Source: Euglena gracilis
Lineage: Eukaryota; Euglenida; Euglenophyceae; Euglenales
Direction: 5' to 3'
NCBI GenBank assembly: GCA_039621445.1
Contig: CP154957.1
Coordinates: forward strand, 9,033,071 to 9,097,070
Length of the DNA: 64,000 nucleotides
A program made the translations under genes and the position numbers. Every line of letters begins with the position of its first letter. Position 1 is the first letter of the stretch. Below are positions 22,260 to 34,695 of the stretch, piece after piece. The notes under the pieces were generated by a model that was not told the DNA's origin, did not search any database, and was given only the letters and a program-made list of their open reading frames with translations.

Positions 22260-24190
22260 TCTTTAAAAATACTTAATTAAGATTTCTTTAACTTCTCAAA
22301 TACAGCGTACACCCCAGGGGCTTTTTAAGACCGGGGGGGAGGGGGGATACTCTCAAGAGGAGGCGTTTCCTCTATTTTGAGCACAAAATAGACTTGACCC
22401 CAAAATTGTGGTTCATAGATTCACTGTTGGATTCATTTACCACTGCTGTGACGGGGTCCATCCCTCAGGGCAAAAAAAACTCAATTAAAAATGTGCAGTG
22501 TTGTAAAGGGGTACATATTGCGCTTGTTGGACACAAAAATGTCCAACGAACGAGGCACGTGACCACAAGCTACTGATATCCCTTTAATGTGATGGGGCAC
22601 ACAAAAAAACCCTCAAGAAAGATGTGGAAGCACCCACACTGTTCATCATGTCATAGCTTTTGGATGTTCTGGCCATTAATTGAAAAACGAGTCGAAAAGG
22701 GAGAGCAGAGCTAATGCAGAACGCTTCTCTTAAAAATAATAATTGCACAAAAAGCATTGCAGTTGATCCAGGCCCTGTCTGGGTTTCGCAATGGAAGTCT
22801 GCCAAGCTGTCGGGAGGCGGCTCAACGCTCCCAAGAATCCAAGAAGAGCCCACTGACGATGGGCTGATCCAGGCCTCCGTTTACCGACATTCTCAACGAC
22901 AATAACAGCCAAACAGACAAATCGGCCTTTGCAATCTTCTCTTTGTACTGGGCGGTCTGGTTCCCTCATTGATGTGGAAAGCGTTCTGCCAAAACAGTGG
23001 GAACAGGAGCAAAAGACGGCCTGACTTGGCGAGCGACGAGGGGCTAATGAGGGAGAAAGTGCCAGGCCCCTGACCTCTATGGGGAGCTGTGCAAATAAAT
23101 GGGGGAAAAAGCTTTGGGAGAATTATTCTCCGGCCCAGTGTTGGGTTTGGAGCTGAAATTTATTTCTGGAGTGAAAGCGCCGGGGGCAGCTGCAGAAGAG
23201 GAGATTTACAGCATTCCGTGGTGCAACTTAAGAATTTTGCGCTCTCAGGCACCACAACAAATTATTTGAAGGCAGGAAAAAATGGCATCAGACAGAGAGG
23301 AAAATATTTGTTTTGGATGTAAGCCCCCCATTTCGGTGCACAGTGTCCAAAGGGTGCGCAATATACAAATGAATAAATAAATGTCACACCCCCAGGGTCC
23401 AAAAATGAAGTCTAAAAAAGTGCACCCCCCTAAAGCCACTTTACACTAAACCGCTTTCAAATAACTCCGAAACGAATGTCACACCCACACCCCTGAAGGC
23501 CCAAAATTACGGTCCAATAACATGTACACCCTGTACACTTGGGGGGTTCACCATCCACCCCTGACCAAAAATATTTTTTTTTAACTGGTCCTCATCACAG
23601 ACAAGAGTGGTTAAAGACGAGGGTTGGCGGGGTTGGCTGCACATATTTATTCAGTCATAACCCACCCAGAACTGGCTGAAAGCCTTTCACATATTTTTAT
23701 GCGGACCCACATATTTTTATGCGGACCATGGAAACACTGGAGGGGGCCCAGAGTAAATGAACACATGGTCGCCTTCCATGAGCGTTACCAAAACCGGACC
23801 AAATCAGAAAGAAGAGCCCCAAAAAGCCGAGACCTCACAGCAGGGTGCCTGCGTTCGACCAGTTGAACAGGCAGGACTCTTCTGCGAAGAGAATCGCCCA
23901 CATAATATAACCCACAATGCCAACATTTCTCCACAATTTCCCATATAATAGAGAACACAGAACTCCATCATTATTATTCTGGAGTTGAACCAATTTCAGA
24001 AAAAGATGCCACAGATGTATGATGCAAAAGAAGATGCGAACAAGAGACACATTCAAATCAAAAAAATACAAAAAAAATCCATCAAAAGAAATGGAAGTTT
24101 CTGCAAACAATTGTGTGGATTCATACTCATACCACCACAAACAGTCCCAAGGGGTCAGAAACTAAATAAAATTTCGGGGTGGGGGTTGTT
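22260..24190. other. No convincing gene
   Basis: The stretch is mostly non-repetitive with a CAGGGGCTTTTTAAGACC end at 22316 whose partner was not found. Minus frames near 22.80-22.87 kb contain LPTAWQTS or PPDSLADF, faintly LRR-like, but without a delimited exon. Confidence 0.35.
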
Positions 24191-24200
24191 AAATGTCTCG

Positions 24201-24440
24201 CCCTTGTCCAAGACACGCCAGTGTTCCAGGAAAGTGGCGTTGACATGGGGAGCATGCTGAAATTGACCGACCCCCCCCCCCCCGGGGGGTTGGTGCCTGC
24301 CTGGTCGTGCCAAAAAAATACCCCAAAATGGCCGCTTTCGGTGCCTTTGCACAGGCACATTTGGCCATGTGCTCGTGTTGGAAAAGCGGTGTCGACACGG
24401 GGAGGAGTGTGTCGACAGCACAGTGGTCCTTGGGCAAGGG
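24201..24440. mobile_element. CCCTTGTCC-type element
   Basis: CCCTTGTCCAAGACACGCC at the left and GGTCCTTGGGCAAGGG at the right are imperfect inverted repeats. The inner sequence GACACGCCA..GGAAAGTG.CGTTGACATGGGG also occurs at 27.90-27.95 kb. The flanks do not give a matching duplication. Confidence 0.5.
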
Positions 24441-26434
24441 AGAGGGGTATTGGGAGTTCGGCTAGGAAAAAGAGCCACTCTGCTCTGGTCCCCTGGGGGT
24501 CCCACCTGGGGAATTCCCGAGACCGCTGTGAAAATTCTTTAAAATCCATTCAACACATCGTATACTTTTGAAAATACAAGATTCGTTCACCAACAACCCA
24601 GGACTGGATAAAATCATCTGCAGAATACGTAATTTCTTTCATTCTCTCGCAGCTGGATGCAAAAATTTTTTTAGCCCTGGTCAGCAAATAATCGGCCATG
24701 GGGGCACACCAATACGACCCCCTCAACTCTCCAGGGCAATGAAATGGCTGAAAATGCCAAAAAAATGGTGGGTGAAAAAAGCTGATAGCCCTGGAAATGG
24801 TTGCAACCTTTCCGAGATGGCTAAAATCGATGAAAATTTCGAAAAACAGCCAGACAGCGAGAAATCGGCCAGGGGTCGGATTTTGACCAACAATTCCTTG
24901 AATTTCAACCCAGAAAGAAACAAAGTGTCGTCCATAAAATTTCATTATTAAACACTCCAAATCTGAAAAAGTCAGGGGACAATGTGCGCATGTCACTTAT
25001 TTTGCCAAAAACAACTCAACAGAAGAATCTTGATCAAAACATTAATGCAACGACCCGCCCACTTGTAAATTATCCTTCGGTTGGTTGGACCACTCCGGGG
25101 GGGGTGGGGATAAATGGGGGGTTTGCAGGCAAGGCCTTCCCACCACACCTCCTGTTGGCGTGCTGTCTCAGCGCTGGGCGGCCGCCCCACCTGCACCGCC
25201 AGGCAGGGCTGGAGGGGTTCGGGTGGAGCCAGACATCCCCTCCCCGAAAAAGCGAGACACCCGTCATAACAGTCATCAGAGACCCGTCATTACTGGTTGT
25301 CAAGACACTGGGGGGGGGGGAGGTGGAGCTCGATGCATGTAGGGGTATGTGGGTGGAACAACACAGGCCTGAAAAACGCGGCAAGAAGTTTTTGTGGTGA
25401 TGACTTTCCCCGACAAGGCCAATTGAACCGTTCCAATTGCAGAGGCGGGGTTTCTACGACGGACATCTTGCGGGCCCTCAGCTCATCAGCAAGTGCTCAT
25501 GGTTTCCGCCAACAAGAGGGCAAGGGAGAAGAACAAAATTCATGCGTAGAAACATAAAACGCTCTGGGATTGGAGAAACAATGGCAATAATAAAAATACA
25601 CACAAACACAACATATAAACAATACCCAATCATTTGGTGATGATGTCCGTTCTGTGACACCATTGCTCCTTTCAGACCCCCAACTCCAGCCAAGGTACCC
25701 TTAATACCATATCATATTGGTGGTTCCGGGGGGGGGGGGCATGGCCAGCACTATCGCGATGGGCTGGAGCCAGGTCTGCTAAAATTGTCCATGAATTATT
25801 CCACCCTTCTGATTTGTTACAGGTTCCCGTACACTTTTTGGGCACTTGTGAAAAGCTGTTTGATGAAGGACTCTTTTGAGGTTATTTGGGGGGTCAGAGG
25901 CGGTGGGGTGGGGTCGTAACGGTGGCAAGATGGATCCCGTCCGACCCTTGTCCATCCAGCTGAGGGGGGGGGGGGACTCAAAATTTTTAAGGGAAATTAA
26001 TTCGAAATGGCGGGCTGCATTTGAGGCCGAGTTTGCCATAAAGCAACTTTTTTATTCACCTTTGCTGCTTTTTTGATGTTCACAGTTTTCCACAGACACG
26101 CTATGAAAAAGATTTACGGAAATTTGTACAGTGCAACGCCATACCAACATTTTTATAACATGGCTGTTGCCAGTCAACCGAGGAAGGGATGAATCCCAAT
26201 GCCATCAGTTTGCTGCAAGTTTCAGGAAACCATAAACCAATCCAATGGCCACATCGGACAGATTGGGCGAGGGCTCAACTCCAGGTGGGAGAAAGTCCAG
26301 GGATATGCAGGAATGAAGGGGGGGGGGGCAGCAGTGCTTCTGTACCAGAACCCTTCAAGCAGTATACCCGCATGGATGCTCTCAGGCCGCGATCTCCTTT
26401 CACCGTATGGAGTTGTGACTGATCACCAGCGGGG

Positions 26435-26520
26435 AGCAACCCGCTGAGTATCTCTTCAGGTAGCAGCTTCAGGTGATAGACGTCGCAGAGAAACCTTACT
26501 GGGCAGTCTGGGGGAAGGGG
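26435..26520 (-). CDS. Possible LRR exon
   Basis: The minus frame encodes CPVRFLCDVYHLKLLPEEIL, which fits an LRR with spacing CPxLxxLxVxxNxLxxLPEEI except for His in place of Asn. An AG acceptor and a GTGATC donor bracket it. It could be an upstream exon of the LRR gene or belong to an unidentified gene. Confidence 0.35.
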
Positions 26521-27002
26521 TCCTCCCGGCTTCCGGTTGGAGATGGTTGTTCAACAGTGGACATCATCGAAGGCACTTGACGTTGTGGGTGAACGACTCC
26601 CCCCGGGGGGGGGAGGCTGGAAAATTTGGGCTGGTTGCAAAAAGGCTGCTGGCTGACCGCCCCCCCCCCCCTTGGCTAGAAATGGGCCCGAACCGGGGTC
26701 GAACTGGGTACCAGAAAATCCAAACTGCAAAAGATGTCCAAAAAACTGCCAATCATGCAAAAATAATGGATTTTTTGACCCCAAAGTGCCCTGGCCAGCC
26801 CTTTTCCGACCCATTTTTGGCACATTTTTGGACCCCCGAAAGCGAAAAACCCGTTACCGTCCTGTGGGCAGCTGGAAATTAATAAATCTCGTTGGGGGTC
26901 CGGGACTGGAAAAAGGCTGCTGGCTGGCTGGACCCCCCAAATGTGTGGGGTCAATTTTCTTAAGCTACGCCCTGCTTGACGTTGATTCCAGAAAGGCCCT
27001 TT

Positions 27003-27232
27003 CAGGGGTTTTTTTTAAGACCGGGGGGGAGGGGGGATGGGGTGGGTGGGTCCGAGCCCCCCCCCCCCCCAGGGGGTTCCCCGAAGGGGGGAGTGGGATA
27101 TACTTTTCGGCGCCAAAAGCGCCGAAAATTTTGAAAAAGTGCTATTTTTGACATTTTTTTGCGATTTTTTTTTGCTATTTTCGGGGAAAAGTGGGTGGGT
27201 CCCCCGGGGGTCCAAGACTAGAAAAACCCCTG
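27003..27232. mobile_element. hAT-like non-autonomous element, family A (A2)
   Basis: It starts CAGGGGTTTTTTTTAAGACC and ends CTAGAAAAACCCCTG. Flanks GGCCCTTT and GGCCCAAT match 6 of 8 as a decayed duplication. The centre is the TTTTCGGCGC..GCGCCGAAAA hairpin and G runs. Confidence 0.7.
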
Positions 27233-27794
27233 GGCCCAATGTCTCCATGGCTACAAGACAAAAAAGCAAAAGGCCTGGCGGCAAGTATAGCGCTTTTCTG
27301 AGCTTCATATGCAGTTATTGCTCAGACTCATTGGTAAAACTTTAGCAATCCGAAGATTGGTTTCGGGATGAGCACCAATCCCTGAACTAAAAACAAAACA
27401 CAAAAAATTGAACACAACCCGCTTGCCCCCCTCCCCCCGCTCGAGCCCCTCCAGGGCGCAATGGAGAAATTAACCTGGGACTCACTTACAACTGGACTGT
27501 TCAGCTGGTGGGAAGGAAAAGGGTGCTGGTGGCAAGAGACGAGAGAACTCAAGCAAGAAAAAAATCGTGAGGGGTGTATTTTGTGTATAAGAATGATACA
27601 TTGGAGATCAGCACAAAAACGCCGAGGTGCACTGGAACACAACAGCATGAGTCGGAGGGCCGGTCCGCAAAGCAGCTACAAAAAATCAAAAAATGAATCT
27701 TCTGGAAATACTGCTGCAAATTCCGAGAATGAATGGCGTGAGGGGATGCAGAAAAATGAACAAATGAAATATATTTGCACAGAAACGTCCTGCC

Positions 27795-28176
27795 CAGGGA
27801 GTTTTTTTTTTAAAGACCAGGGAGGGCCCCACCTCACCCAGGGAACCCACCTGCCACTGGAGGGGAGCCCATGTTTGGGGAAACAGCACATTCCCCCCTT
27901 GTCCTTGACACGCCAAAGTACGGGGAAAGTGCGGTTGACATGGGGGGGGGGCGTGCCATGGACACACCGTGTCATATGCTTTCATTCAAGGTATTTCTGG
28001 GTGCGGAAAAATGGCGGTTGACACGGGGGGGTGTCATGGACCAGCTGTGTCAAGGACAGAGGGGAATGTACTTCACGCTGACAATAGAGGAGCCGCTCCT
28101 CCGACCTGCAACCCCCGGGGAAGAGGAGGAGGTGGTCTGGCAGACCCCCCCAGGTCCAACCTTTTAAAAATCCCTG
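27795..28176. mobile_element. hAT-like non-autonomous element, family A (A3), with nested repeat
   Basis: The ends CAGGGAGTTTTTTTTTTAAAG and the complementary TTTTAAAAATCCCTG are inverted. Flanks GTCCTGCC and GTCCTGTC match 7 of 8. Inside, 27884-28080 is bounded by inverted CATTCCCC..TGTCCTTGACAC sequences and resembles the CCCTTGTCC element at 24.2 kb, so one element seems nested in another. Confidence 0.7.
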
Positions 28177-28225
28177 GTCCTGTCAAACCTTTAATCTCAC
28201 ACTGACTAAAACACTGACAGACACT

Positions 28226-28510
28226 GCAGCACATGGTGCCAGTTGAGGTCAGTGGCTTGGGGAGGCGAGCAGGGTGGCGCACGCGTCGTGCAGGAGGGTC
28301 TCGTAGTAGGTCGGGTCGAGGTCATACCACTGCTCATCAACTGCCGGGGGGGGGTCACTTTTCACTTTCAAAAAAAACCAGTCAGTCACCCCCCCCCCCC
28401 CGGGGGGGGTGGGGTCGGACACATTTTGAGGGATGGTATGGCCGAGGTACGCCCGCTCCTTGTCGGGGCGGACCACTTCGCTGAACGTGCCGTCCACCGG
28501 GGCGGTGGCC
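28226..28510 (-). CDS. Unidentified gene, exon split by element I3
   Basis: On the minus strand codons for GQWATAPVDGTFSEVVRPDK continue into ERAYL, then stop being coding at a 118-bp element (28323-28440), then resume with DPTYYETLLHDACATLLASP and a TGA at 28247. Dropping the element and one duplication copy makes ERAYL-DPTYY contiguous in one frame. On the minus strand the element also has GTGTCC inside one end and GGCAG or GATGAG near the other, so an in-frame splice is possible. No family recognised. Confidence 0.5.
28323..28440. mobile_element. CATACCATTGCTTA-family element, family B (I3), inside an exon
   Basis: The terminal sequences CATACCACTGCTCA and TGAGGGATGGTATG are inverted. Flanks GTCGAGGT and GCCGAGGT match 7 of 8. 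It is the shortest copy: 118 bp of AACCAGTCAGTCAC, a C12/G8 run and ends. The host frame is continuous without it. Confidence 0.75.
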
Positions 28511-28732
28511 CACTGGCCTGGCGGCGGGGCCGGATTGGCCCGGGAAGCATACCCAGGGTTTGAATAGTGCTGAGCTCTTAATGGGACCTGCACATTTGGA
28601 CAGCCAAAAAGAGCACCACGGAGCTTCTTGTGTAATATACGATTTTCCTGCACACAACTTATGGTAACTTGCAGTCTTTTGGGCAAATTTAACTTGCAGA
28701 AACTTATGTTAGTTATGGCGCCAGGGTGTCGG

Positions 28733-30440
28733 AAAACGCTCTTTTTCAGGTCGCAAACACAACAAGTTTTTCCGGGTCTGGGAGGCGCAAAAACATTGTT
28801 TTGGGCCCACAAAATATTTATTGATAAAACATTTGTTTCCTTTTTTTCGACTTTTCTTGAACCGGAAATGACTGAGCTAAATGAATCAACAAATAAAATA
28901 ATCATAAACAATCCTTTATTATACTTAATAAAAAAGTAATAAAGGCTGGTGTTTTGCGGAACTGTGGAATGCAAGCTGTGCACTTGCTTGTTCCCAAAAT
29001 GCATTTAAAATTTTTTGGGGGGCAATTGGTTTCGCCAAACACGGGGCGCTGGCAGGTCAAAAAAACGCTCATTTTGGGCTCAAAACCAGGTTTTCCGGGT
29101 CCGGAAGGCCAAAAAATATCGTTTTGGGCAATTTTTTTCCCCGATTTTTTTTCGACCATTTTGACCCAAAATGACCGTAAAAGTCAAAACAGGCCAAAAC
29201 TGTACAATATGGCCGAAAAATGGCCGTAACTCGGGCCAGGCGGGGAGATGCGGGGAAATCAAAATACCGTTAGGTAGGGCATTTTAAGGGCTTCAATTTG
29301 GGTTTCCGGACATTTCCTTTGATTTTGCTTCATTTTCGAGATATTTTGGAAACATCCATTTTTTTTGACCCCCCCCCCCAAATGGCTGTAACTCGGGCTA
29401 CACGAAGAGTTGGGGGGAATATAAACCATGGTTGGATAGGGCGTTCCAAGGGCTTCATTTTTGCTCACCTGACTTTTCCTTTGATTTTGCTTCATTGTCC
29501 AGACATTTTTTTTATTTTATTTTGGAAAAATCAATTTTTTTTAACCCCAAAAATGGCCCCCCAAAAAAACACCCCAAAACGGCCGTTTTGGGCTGCAAAA
29601 GCGCGCCGGAACACGGGCCAGGCGTGTCCGCGGCCAAACACAAACAGGGGGCGATAGAGGGCCTCCGGGGGTACATTTCGTCACACCGACATTTCCGGAG
29701 ATGATGCACTTTTTCTCAAGAAATTTTCGAAAATTCAATTTTTTGACCGATCTTTGGACCCCGGCGAAATGGCAGAGTCGGAAGAGGGGGGGGGGGCGGG
29801 CCAATCCTACCCAGTTTGGACCCCTTCACGCGTGAAAACCTCGGGCCTGGCGGGGAGTTGGGGTCAAACGGGGGTGATTCGGAAACTAGAAATCCAGTCG
29901 CTCGCGACCGAAAAAATATTCTGGAAACGGAGCCAGGATTATGGTGATAATCCGCCGTTCCCGAGGTGGCCCCGACCCGGGGGGGGGGGGGGGGTCCGAC
30001 CCCCCGTTTTCTCCAGGGGTAAGCTTCGCTCTTACCCATAAAGGGATAAGAGCTCAGCGACCCCCGCCCCCACATAAACCCCCCGGGTTTCATAGTATTC
30101 GGTTTGATTGGTCGGCCGAAGGGGGGGGGGTTATAGGTCCCGGAATCGTTGGTGAAAATCCGACCCCCCAAAATGACCCCGAAACCCCCCCCAAATCGGC
30201 AATTTTCAGCAAATTTGGTCAAAAATGGCATTTTCGATGATGGTCAGTCTCAAGAAAATTGTCCAAAAATCAGTTTCTCGGTGGTTTGCGACCGAAAAAA
30301 TCGTCCCCGGCGGCATTCATTTTTCTTCCCCGGGGGGTTTTATAAGTCCCAGTTTGGTTGGTCGGCCCGAGGGGGGGTTTATCGGTGGGGGGTTTATAAT
30401 TAGGGGGTGGGGTTTACGTCCCCAGACAACGGGCACCGAC
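28733..30440. repeat. Dispersed block R3, copy 1
   Basis: Monomers of the 160-bp satellite occur at 28733-28810 and 29036-29180. They are followed by repeated TAACTCGGGC-GGCGGGGAG phrases (29225, 29385, 29835) and by about 400 bp (29655-30060) that matches 45.86-46.36 kb closely, ending in GGTAAGCTTCGCTCTTA. A further match lies at 59.1-61.36 kb, partly inverted. No coding potential is shared between copies. Confidence 0.8.
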
Positions 30441-30990
30441 GTAACCCCCCCCTCCCAATAGAACAGGTGTACCTCATAGCAGACCGCCGCCCCCGGTGGC
30501 AGGGTGTGCTTTCATTTGGACCCTGCGCTTGTACCAGACCGTGCTTCTACTGGGGGGGGTTATAATAACGGACACGATCTGGTTGTGGCAATGCCGAGGA
30601 TGCCAGAATTCTTGTCGGCAAAAAGAGTTTTGAATGATCCCTTGAACCCCCTTTCAATTAATAACACCCCTCCCACTCTGTTAATTTTGGGCAGCTGGAA
30701 TCGCGGCCAAGGGGGGAGTGTATTATTTTGGATAGGGGTATCATTTGGGCAAAAATCCAAAAATTCACTAAAAAAATCTTTTTCTTTTTGCAATTTTCAG
30801 GTTCTTTCAAATGGGAACAATTTTTGGAATGCGAAATGCGACCAGGCACGGTTTCATCCCATTCTATGGTTATAAGGCATTCTTGCTGATTTTTTTTTGG
30901 CTGCGAATTCCTGCCTTCACCGGAGTGCGGCAGGGGGGGGGGGTCAAAATTTTGGGGTGCTGTCATTTGCGGGGAGTTTAATATGACGGG
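30440..30990. other. No recognised gene
   Basis: A frame at 30504-30875 is open for 123 codons without family resemblance or splice support. Likely non-coding. Confidence 0.35.
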
Positions 30991-31039
30991 GTGTACTGCG
31001 GGACACAGAGCATCAATGACAGGGGATTGAACCCAGGAG

Positions 31040-31560
31040 GGCCCATCTCAACAATCAGTCGCCTTGAGGGCACCATTTCCCACCGACAGCCTGCCAAGCC
31101 CCTCCCGGCTGGGCTGCCGGGCCGCGGCTTGAACACGGTGACGATGTACGGGCCGGGCCGGCCCTTCGGCACCTCCTCATACGCAGTGGCAGGGCAGTGT
31201 CCCGGCCACTCCATTGCATACCGACCCCTGGGGGGGTCACTTTCCACTTTCAAAAAACCATTCAGTCACTTTTTGAAAACCAGTCACCAACTTCCACCCC
31301 CCCCCCCCCCCGGGGCAGTCACTTTGGCCACTCGCCCAAAAATAGCTCTAAATCATGGCATTTTGGCCGAAAAAAAAACAAAAATTTTCCGGTGCCTTTG
31401 GCACCGGGTGTCCACTTTTGGCCATTCCTGGCAAAAGGGGGGGGGGACACATTAAGCAATTGTATGGTGCTGACCTGTCTTGACGCAATGACGCGGTCAT
31501 ACCCTTGCGCCCGGTGCTGCTCTTGCCTCCTGCCCTCTTTTTTTTTTCTCCCACTTTTCT
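31040..31560 (-). CDS. Unidentified gene, exon split by element I4
   Basis: The minus frame encodes MTASLRQDR before the element and PGHCPATAYEEVPKGRPGPY and IVTVFKPRPGSPAGRG after it. These join in frame if the element and one 8-bp flank are dropped. Codon use is GC-rich and protein-like. It lies upstream of the split exon at 28.2-28.5 kb and may belong to the same gene. Confidence 0.45.
31207..31466. mobile_element. CATACCATTGCTTA-family element, family B (I4), inside an exon
   Basis: The left end CACTCCATTGCATACC and right end TTAAGCAATTGTATG are imperfect inverted repeats. Flanks GTCCCGGC and GTGCTGAC match 5 of 8. The interior has AACCAGTCACC units and the GGTGCCTTTGGCACC hairpin. Confidence 0.6.
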
Positions 31561-31950
31561 GTTGAGGACCCCCCCCCCCTGGATCCAGGGTGCACGGGAA
31601 TCCCGGACTCCTGGTGGGGGGGGTGTCACCCCTCCAGGCCTTCCTGTCTAGCCGTGCCCCTAGGGGTCGCAAAGCAAATTGTATGAGCCTGACCAGAATG
31701 CATGTGTTTTTTTCTTCTTCTGTTGACACATGGGAAGCACACCAACCACACAGGGTGAGCGCCTGTCCCCACAGCGCTGGGATTACACCGGAGTTGCTCA
31801 CCCGGCCAGGGGGAGCAACACAAGAGCACTGGTGCAAGGGGTCCCTGGCCACCCACGACACAACAGGGCCAGAAGCGAAGTTAGCGCCGAAGCCTCCGTG
31901 CAACTAAGGGGCCATCAGGCTTCAAGCTTGCCGAAAATCTGGCAGGTCAC

Positions 31951-32126
31951 ATATCCAAAAACGTCCCAGTGAAGGGCTGGAGGCTGCCCTGGGGGTTGTC
32001 ATCGAGGAAGACCTCGATGGCGCGGTGTGGCGCGTCGCCCGCAGCGTCGGCCGGGGCGAGGAAGGGCTTCGCGTGGTGGCGGTTGTGGCGCTGCCAAACG
32101 GCGAACACCTCTCGCAGGCCGAAGAA
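31951..32126 (-). CDS. Candidate exon of unidentified gene
   Basis: A TCGGCTCCAG acceptor and GTGACC donor bound 176 bp encoding FFGLREVFAVWQRHNRHHAK, then HRAIEVFLDDNPQGSLQPFT and GTFLDM. Strong GC codon bias. The segment is His/Arg-rich and has no motif I can name. It may be upstream of the exon at 31.0-31.5 kb. Confidence 0.55.
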
Positions 32127-32244
32127 CTGGAGCCGAGGTGCGGGCACAGCTCACTGCCAGTGAACACAGGCTTTTCTGGGCTTCCGGTGCCTTCGGCGCC
32201 GAAAGCGCCTTAGACGAGTGCAACTCAGGCGGTTTACTTCGTAC

Positions 32245-32571
32245 TTAGCGCATGAAAGTGGACTTGCGCGGAATCAAGGACCCATTCCGGAATTCTGGCC
32301 TGTTTGGGGGTTGTTTTCGGGTCCCGTGTTTGGATGAAATACCGCGTCTCAAAACTCGAAAAAAAGGACGTCGAGAGTGAAGTGAATTCGAAGGTTCCAA
32401 TTCAAATTGCGGGAACAGCATGGAACAGTTTCGAAAATACAGCCTGTCACTCCACGGACTTTGTGGTCTTACAGATTCCATCACCTGGGAGCTGATCGAC
32501 AAGTTCACAACTCCGAAGAGCACCCACGCGGCGATGATTGCCGCCAGAATGGCTGCTTTTTGGGAACGCAA
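32245..32571 (-). CDS. Doubtful ORF with N-terminal hydrophobic stretch
   Basis: A 108-codon minus frame starts MRSQKAAILAAIIAAWVLFG, which resembles a signal anchor. A shorter exon (GCGTTCCCAAAAAG acceptor to CAG-GTGATG donor) inside it can be read in other frames, one of them LRR-like. I do not know which is real. Confidence 0.25.
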   Translation of the reverse strand: MRSQKAAILAAIIAAWVLFGVVNLSISSQVMESVRPQSPWSDRLYFRNCSMLFPQFELEPSNSLHSRRPFFRVLRRGISSKHGTRKQPPNRPEFRNGSLIPRKSTFMR

Positions 32572-33382
32572 TGGCGGGTTCAGGAGAACCAGGAATTTTA
32601 TAGCCCTTTCGTTCAGTAGGTATTAATTTGTGGAGCAAATCAAAAGCATACCACCCTGGCCAGAAAAACAACTGAATGCAGGGCTCCGTGAACACCTGAA
32701 ACTCACTCTGGAAAGGGGGTTGAATGGCATTCTTCAACAATGGAAAATGGCTGAAATCCTCAGTCATAAGGGTGATGTACCTGGGTCTGATTCCACCCAC
32801 TGGAACAAGTGCTCTTTTGTGCAGCATTTCAAGGCATGGAAATGAGGTGATCGGCGAAGGGGTTGCGAAGGTCGGTTTTCTGTCAGGCTGTGAGACATTG
32901 AAATCACATTCCTGTCCAACGGCTAATGGATGATGGAAAGATATGTAAGAGGGTTGGAAATATACTTCAGGGGATCATGGCCGATGACACCCTATCATGC
33001 ATCCATTTCGGATAAGCAAAAAATCACGCCAGGAAACGGTCCCAGTGAGGATAAATTGACTGTGTCACTTGTGCAGGGCCTCACAAGTAGGCCTGGTGGG
33101 GGGGTGGACCCCCCACCTGCCAGGGTGGGTCGAACCCACCCACCCACCATGGCACCCGCTCAAAGAAAATTCATTCGGTGCCGAAGGAAGATATCGACCT
33201 AAAAATTGGCACCTCCTGAAACACGGGAAGGCCTGGTGGAGGGGGTTCCCTCCTACCACCAGGTTGGGGGTGGGGGGGGGTGGTCGACCCCCCCCACCCA
33301 CCACCATAGCGTTGCTTCCCGCACAGCCAATATTGACGCGAAGGAGTTGGCGTACCGAGTTTCATATACCGAGTTTATATTC

Positions 33383-33383
<1 letters not shown>

Positions 33384-33441
<58 letters not shown>
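33384..33441. repeat. TA dinucleotide microsatellite
   Basis: About 28 TA units, followed by a CA tract. Confidence 0.95.
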
Positions 33442-33447
<6 letters not shown>

Positions 33448-34104
33448 CACACACACATATACACCCTCACCACTCGGTCGGAAGGAATACCATTAACTGT
33501 CTCCCCACCTGTCGGACGTCTCAACCTCCCAAACCAGTGCACCATGTATTTTCTTCACTGGTCCACACCTCCTAGTCCAAGAGTCCGTGCAAGAAAAGGG
33601 AAAAAGAGGCTTATTTATTTTAAAACCTCTTTCAAGGGGTTTTCGCTGGTTGAAAAAATGAACATGGGGGGCCATTTTCCACGAGGTGTTGGGCACACTC
33701 GGAGGCTGCCAGCACCAAGAAAAAAACTGGTCCCAGGAACTGCCCCTCAGCCCCTTTTCCTGTTTTTCGCGTGTTTAACGTCATCCTCGGGCTGCGAAGC
33801 ATCGTCTCTGCCGATCGCCGAAAAGGTGCCACTGGCCGAAAAAAATCTGGAAAAAAGGGGGTTAAAAACCAGCTGCAGTGCCCAGCGGAAAACACAAAAC
33901 GGGGGGTGAATCTCGTTTTTCGGAACGCAGAATGGAGCACAGATTTGTTTTTCAGAATTGGCGCGATTGCGCAAAGAACCCTCAAGAAGCTTAAGTGGGA
34001 AGTAGACCGCCCAAATAACAGGTATTTTTGGCCCACTGACCTGTGAAATAATGCACCAGAGGTCATACGAGAATGCAGAATAGAACACTGACAAAAAGAG
34101 CAAC

Positions 34105-34169
34105 CTCGCCTGGCCCAAAATGTGGACGTATGGAGCAACGGGCTGGGCGGCTTCCTCTGCCATGGCAGC
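34105..34169 (-). CDS. Candidate exon of unidentified gene
   Basis: The GTTGTGCAG acceptor and GTTGCTC donor bound 65 bp encoding AAMAEEAAQPVAPYVHILGQ. Good composition and splice sites. Likely the same minus-strand transcription unit as 31.95-32.13 and 35.84-36.32 kb. Confidence 0.45.
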
Positions 34170-34695
34170 CTGCACAACTCCGGGGAAATCGGCCACGGGC
34201 ATGGCAGCTGTTCCTCGCAGGTCACTTTATGCGCAGTCCATTGTCAGCACCAGGACCTTTCTTTCAACAACCCAGAGGAACGGGGTTTTGACACCATAAC
34301 GGTCACCCCCCGGGGGGTGGGGGGCTGTCCGGAACAGGGGTTGCTGGGCCTGACCCAAAGTGCATTTCCCATGGAGATTGCCATTTTTTGGCCCCAGCGT
34401 CCTCGGCCTCCTGGGGTGTGCTGTACAGAGGTTTTCTGACCCAAGCTCGATAAACACCAAAATGGCAATCTGAACGGTCCAGACGGGGGACGTTCATGGG
34501 GCATGGGTGGTATGGGCATTTGTATTGCTGTAAAAAGGGGACAATTTAGACAGTCCGGACACCCCCTGTTCATTGGGAAAGGGAGTTCATTAAACATGGG
34601 GGGAGGCAAACACCTGTGGGGTCCAGTGAAATATGCGAAACACGAACAAAATATATCCTCATGTTTACCCCCACCCCCTGTCCACACACAGGCAA

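Noticed and set aside
24550-24996. 148-codon minus and 127-codon plus open frames on the same DNA
   Set aside because: Neither strand has a recognisable motif or paired splice sites; both open by chance.
27461-28021. 186-codon plus open frame
   Set aside because: It crosses the left end of hAT-like element A3, so it cannot be one gene; no domain seen.
33253-33456. TA/CA repeat open frames (Tyr-Ile repeats)
   Set aside because: Microsatellite translation, not protein.
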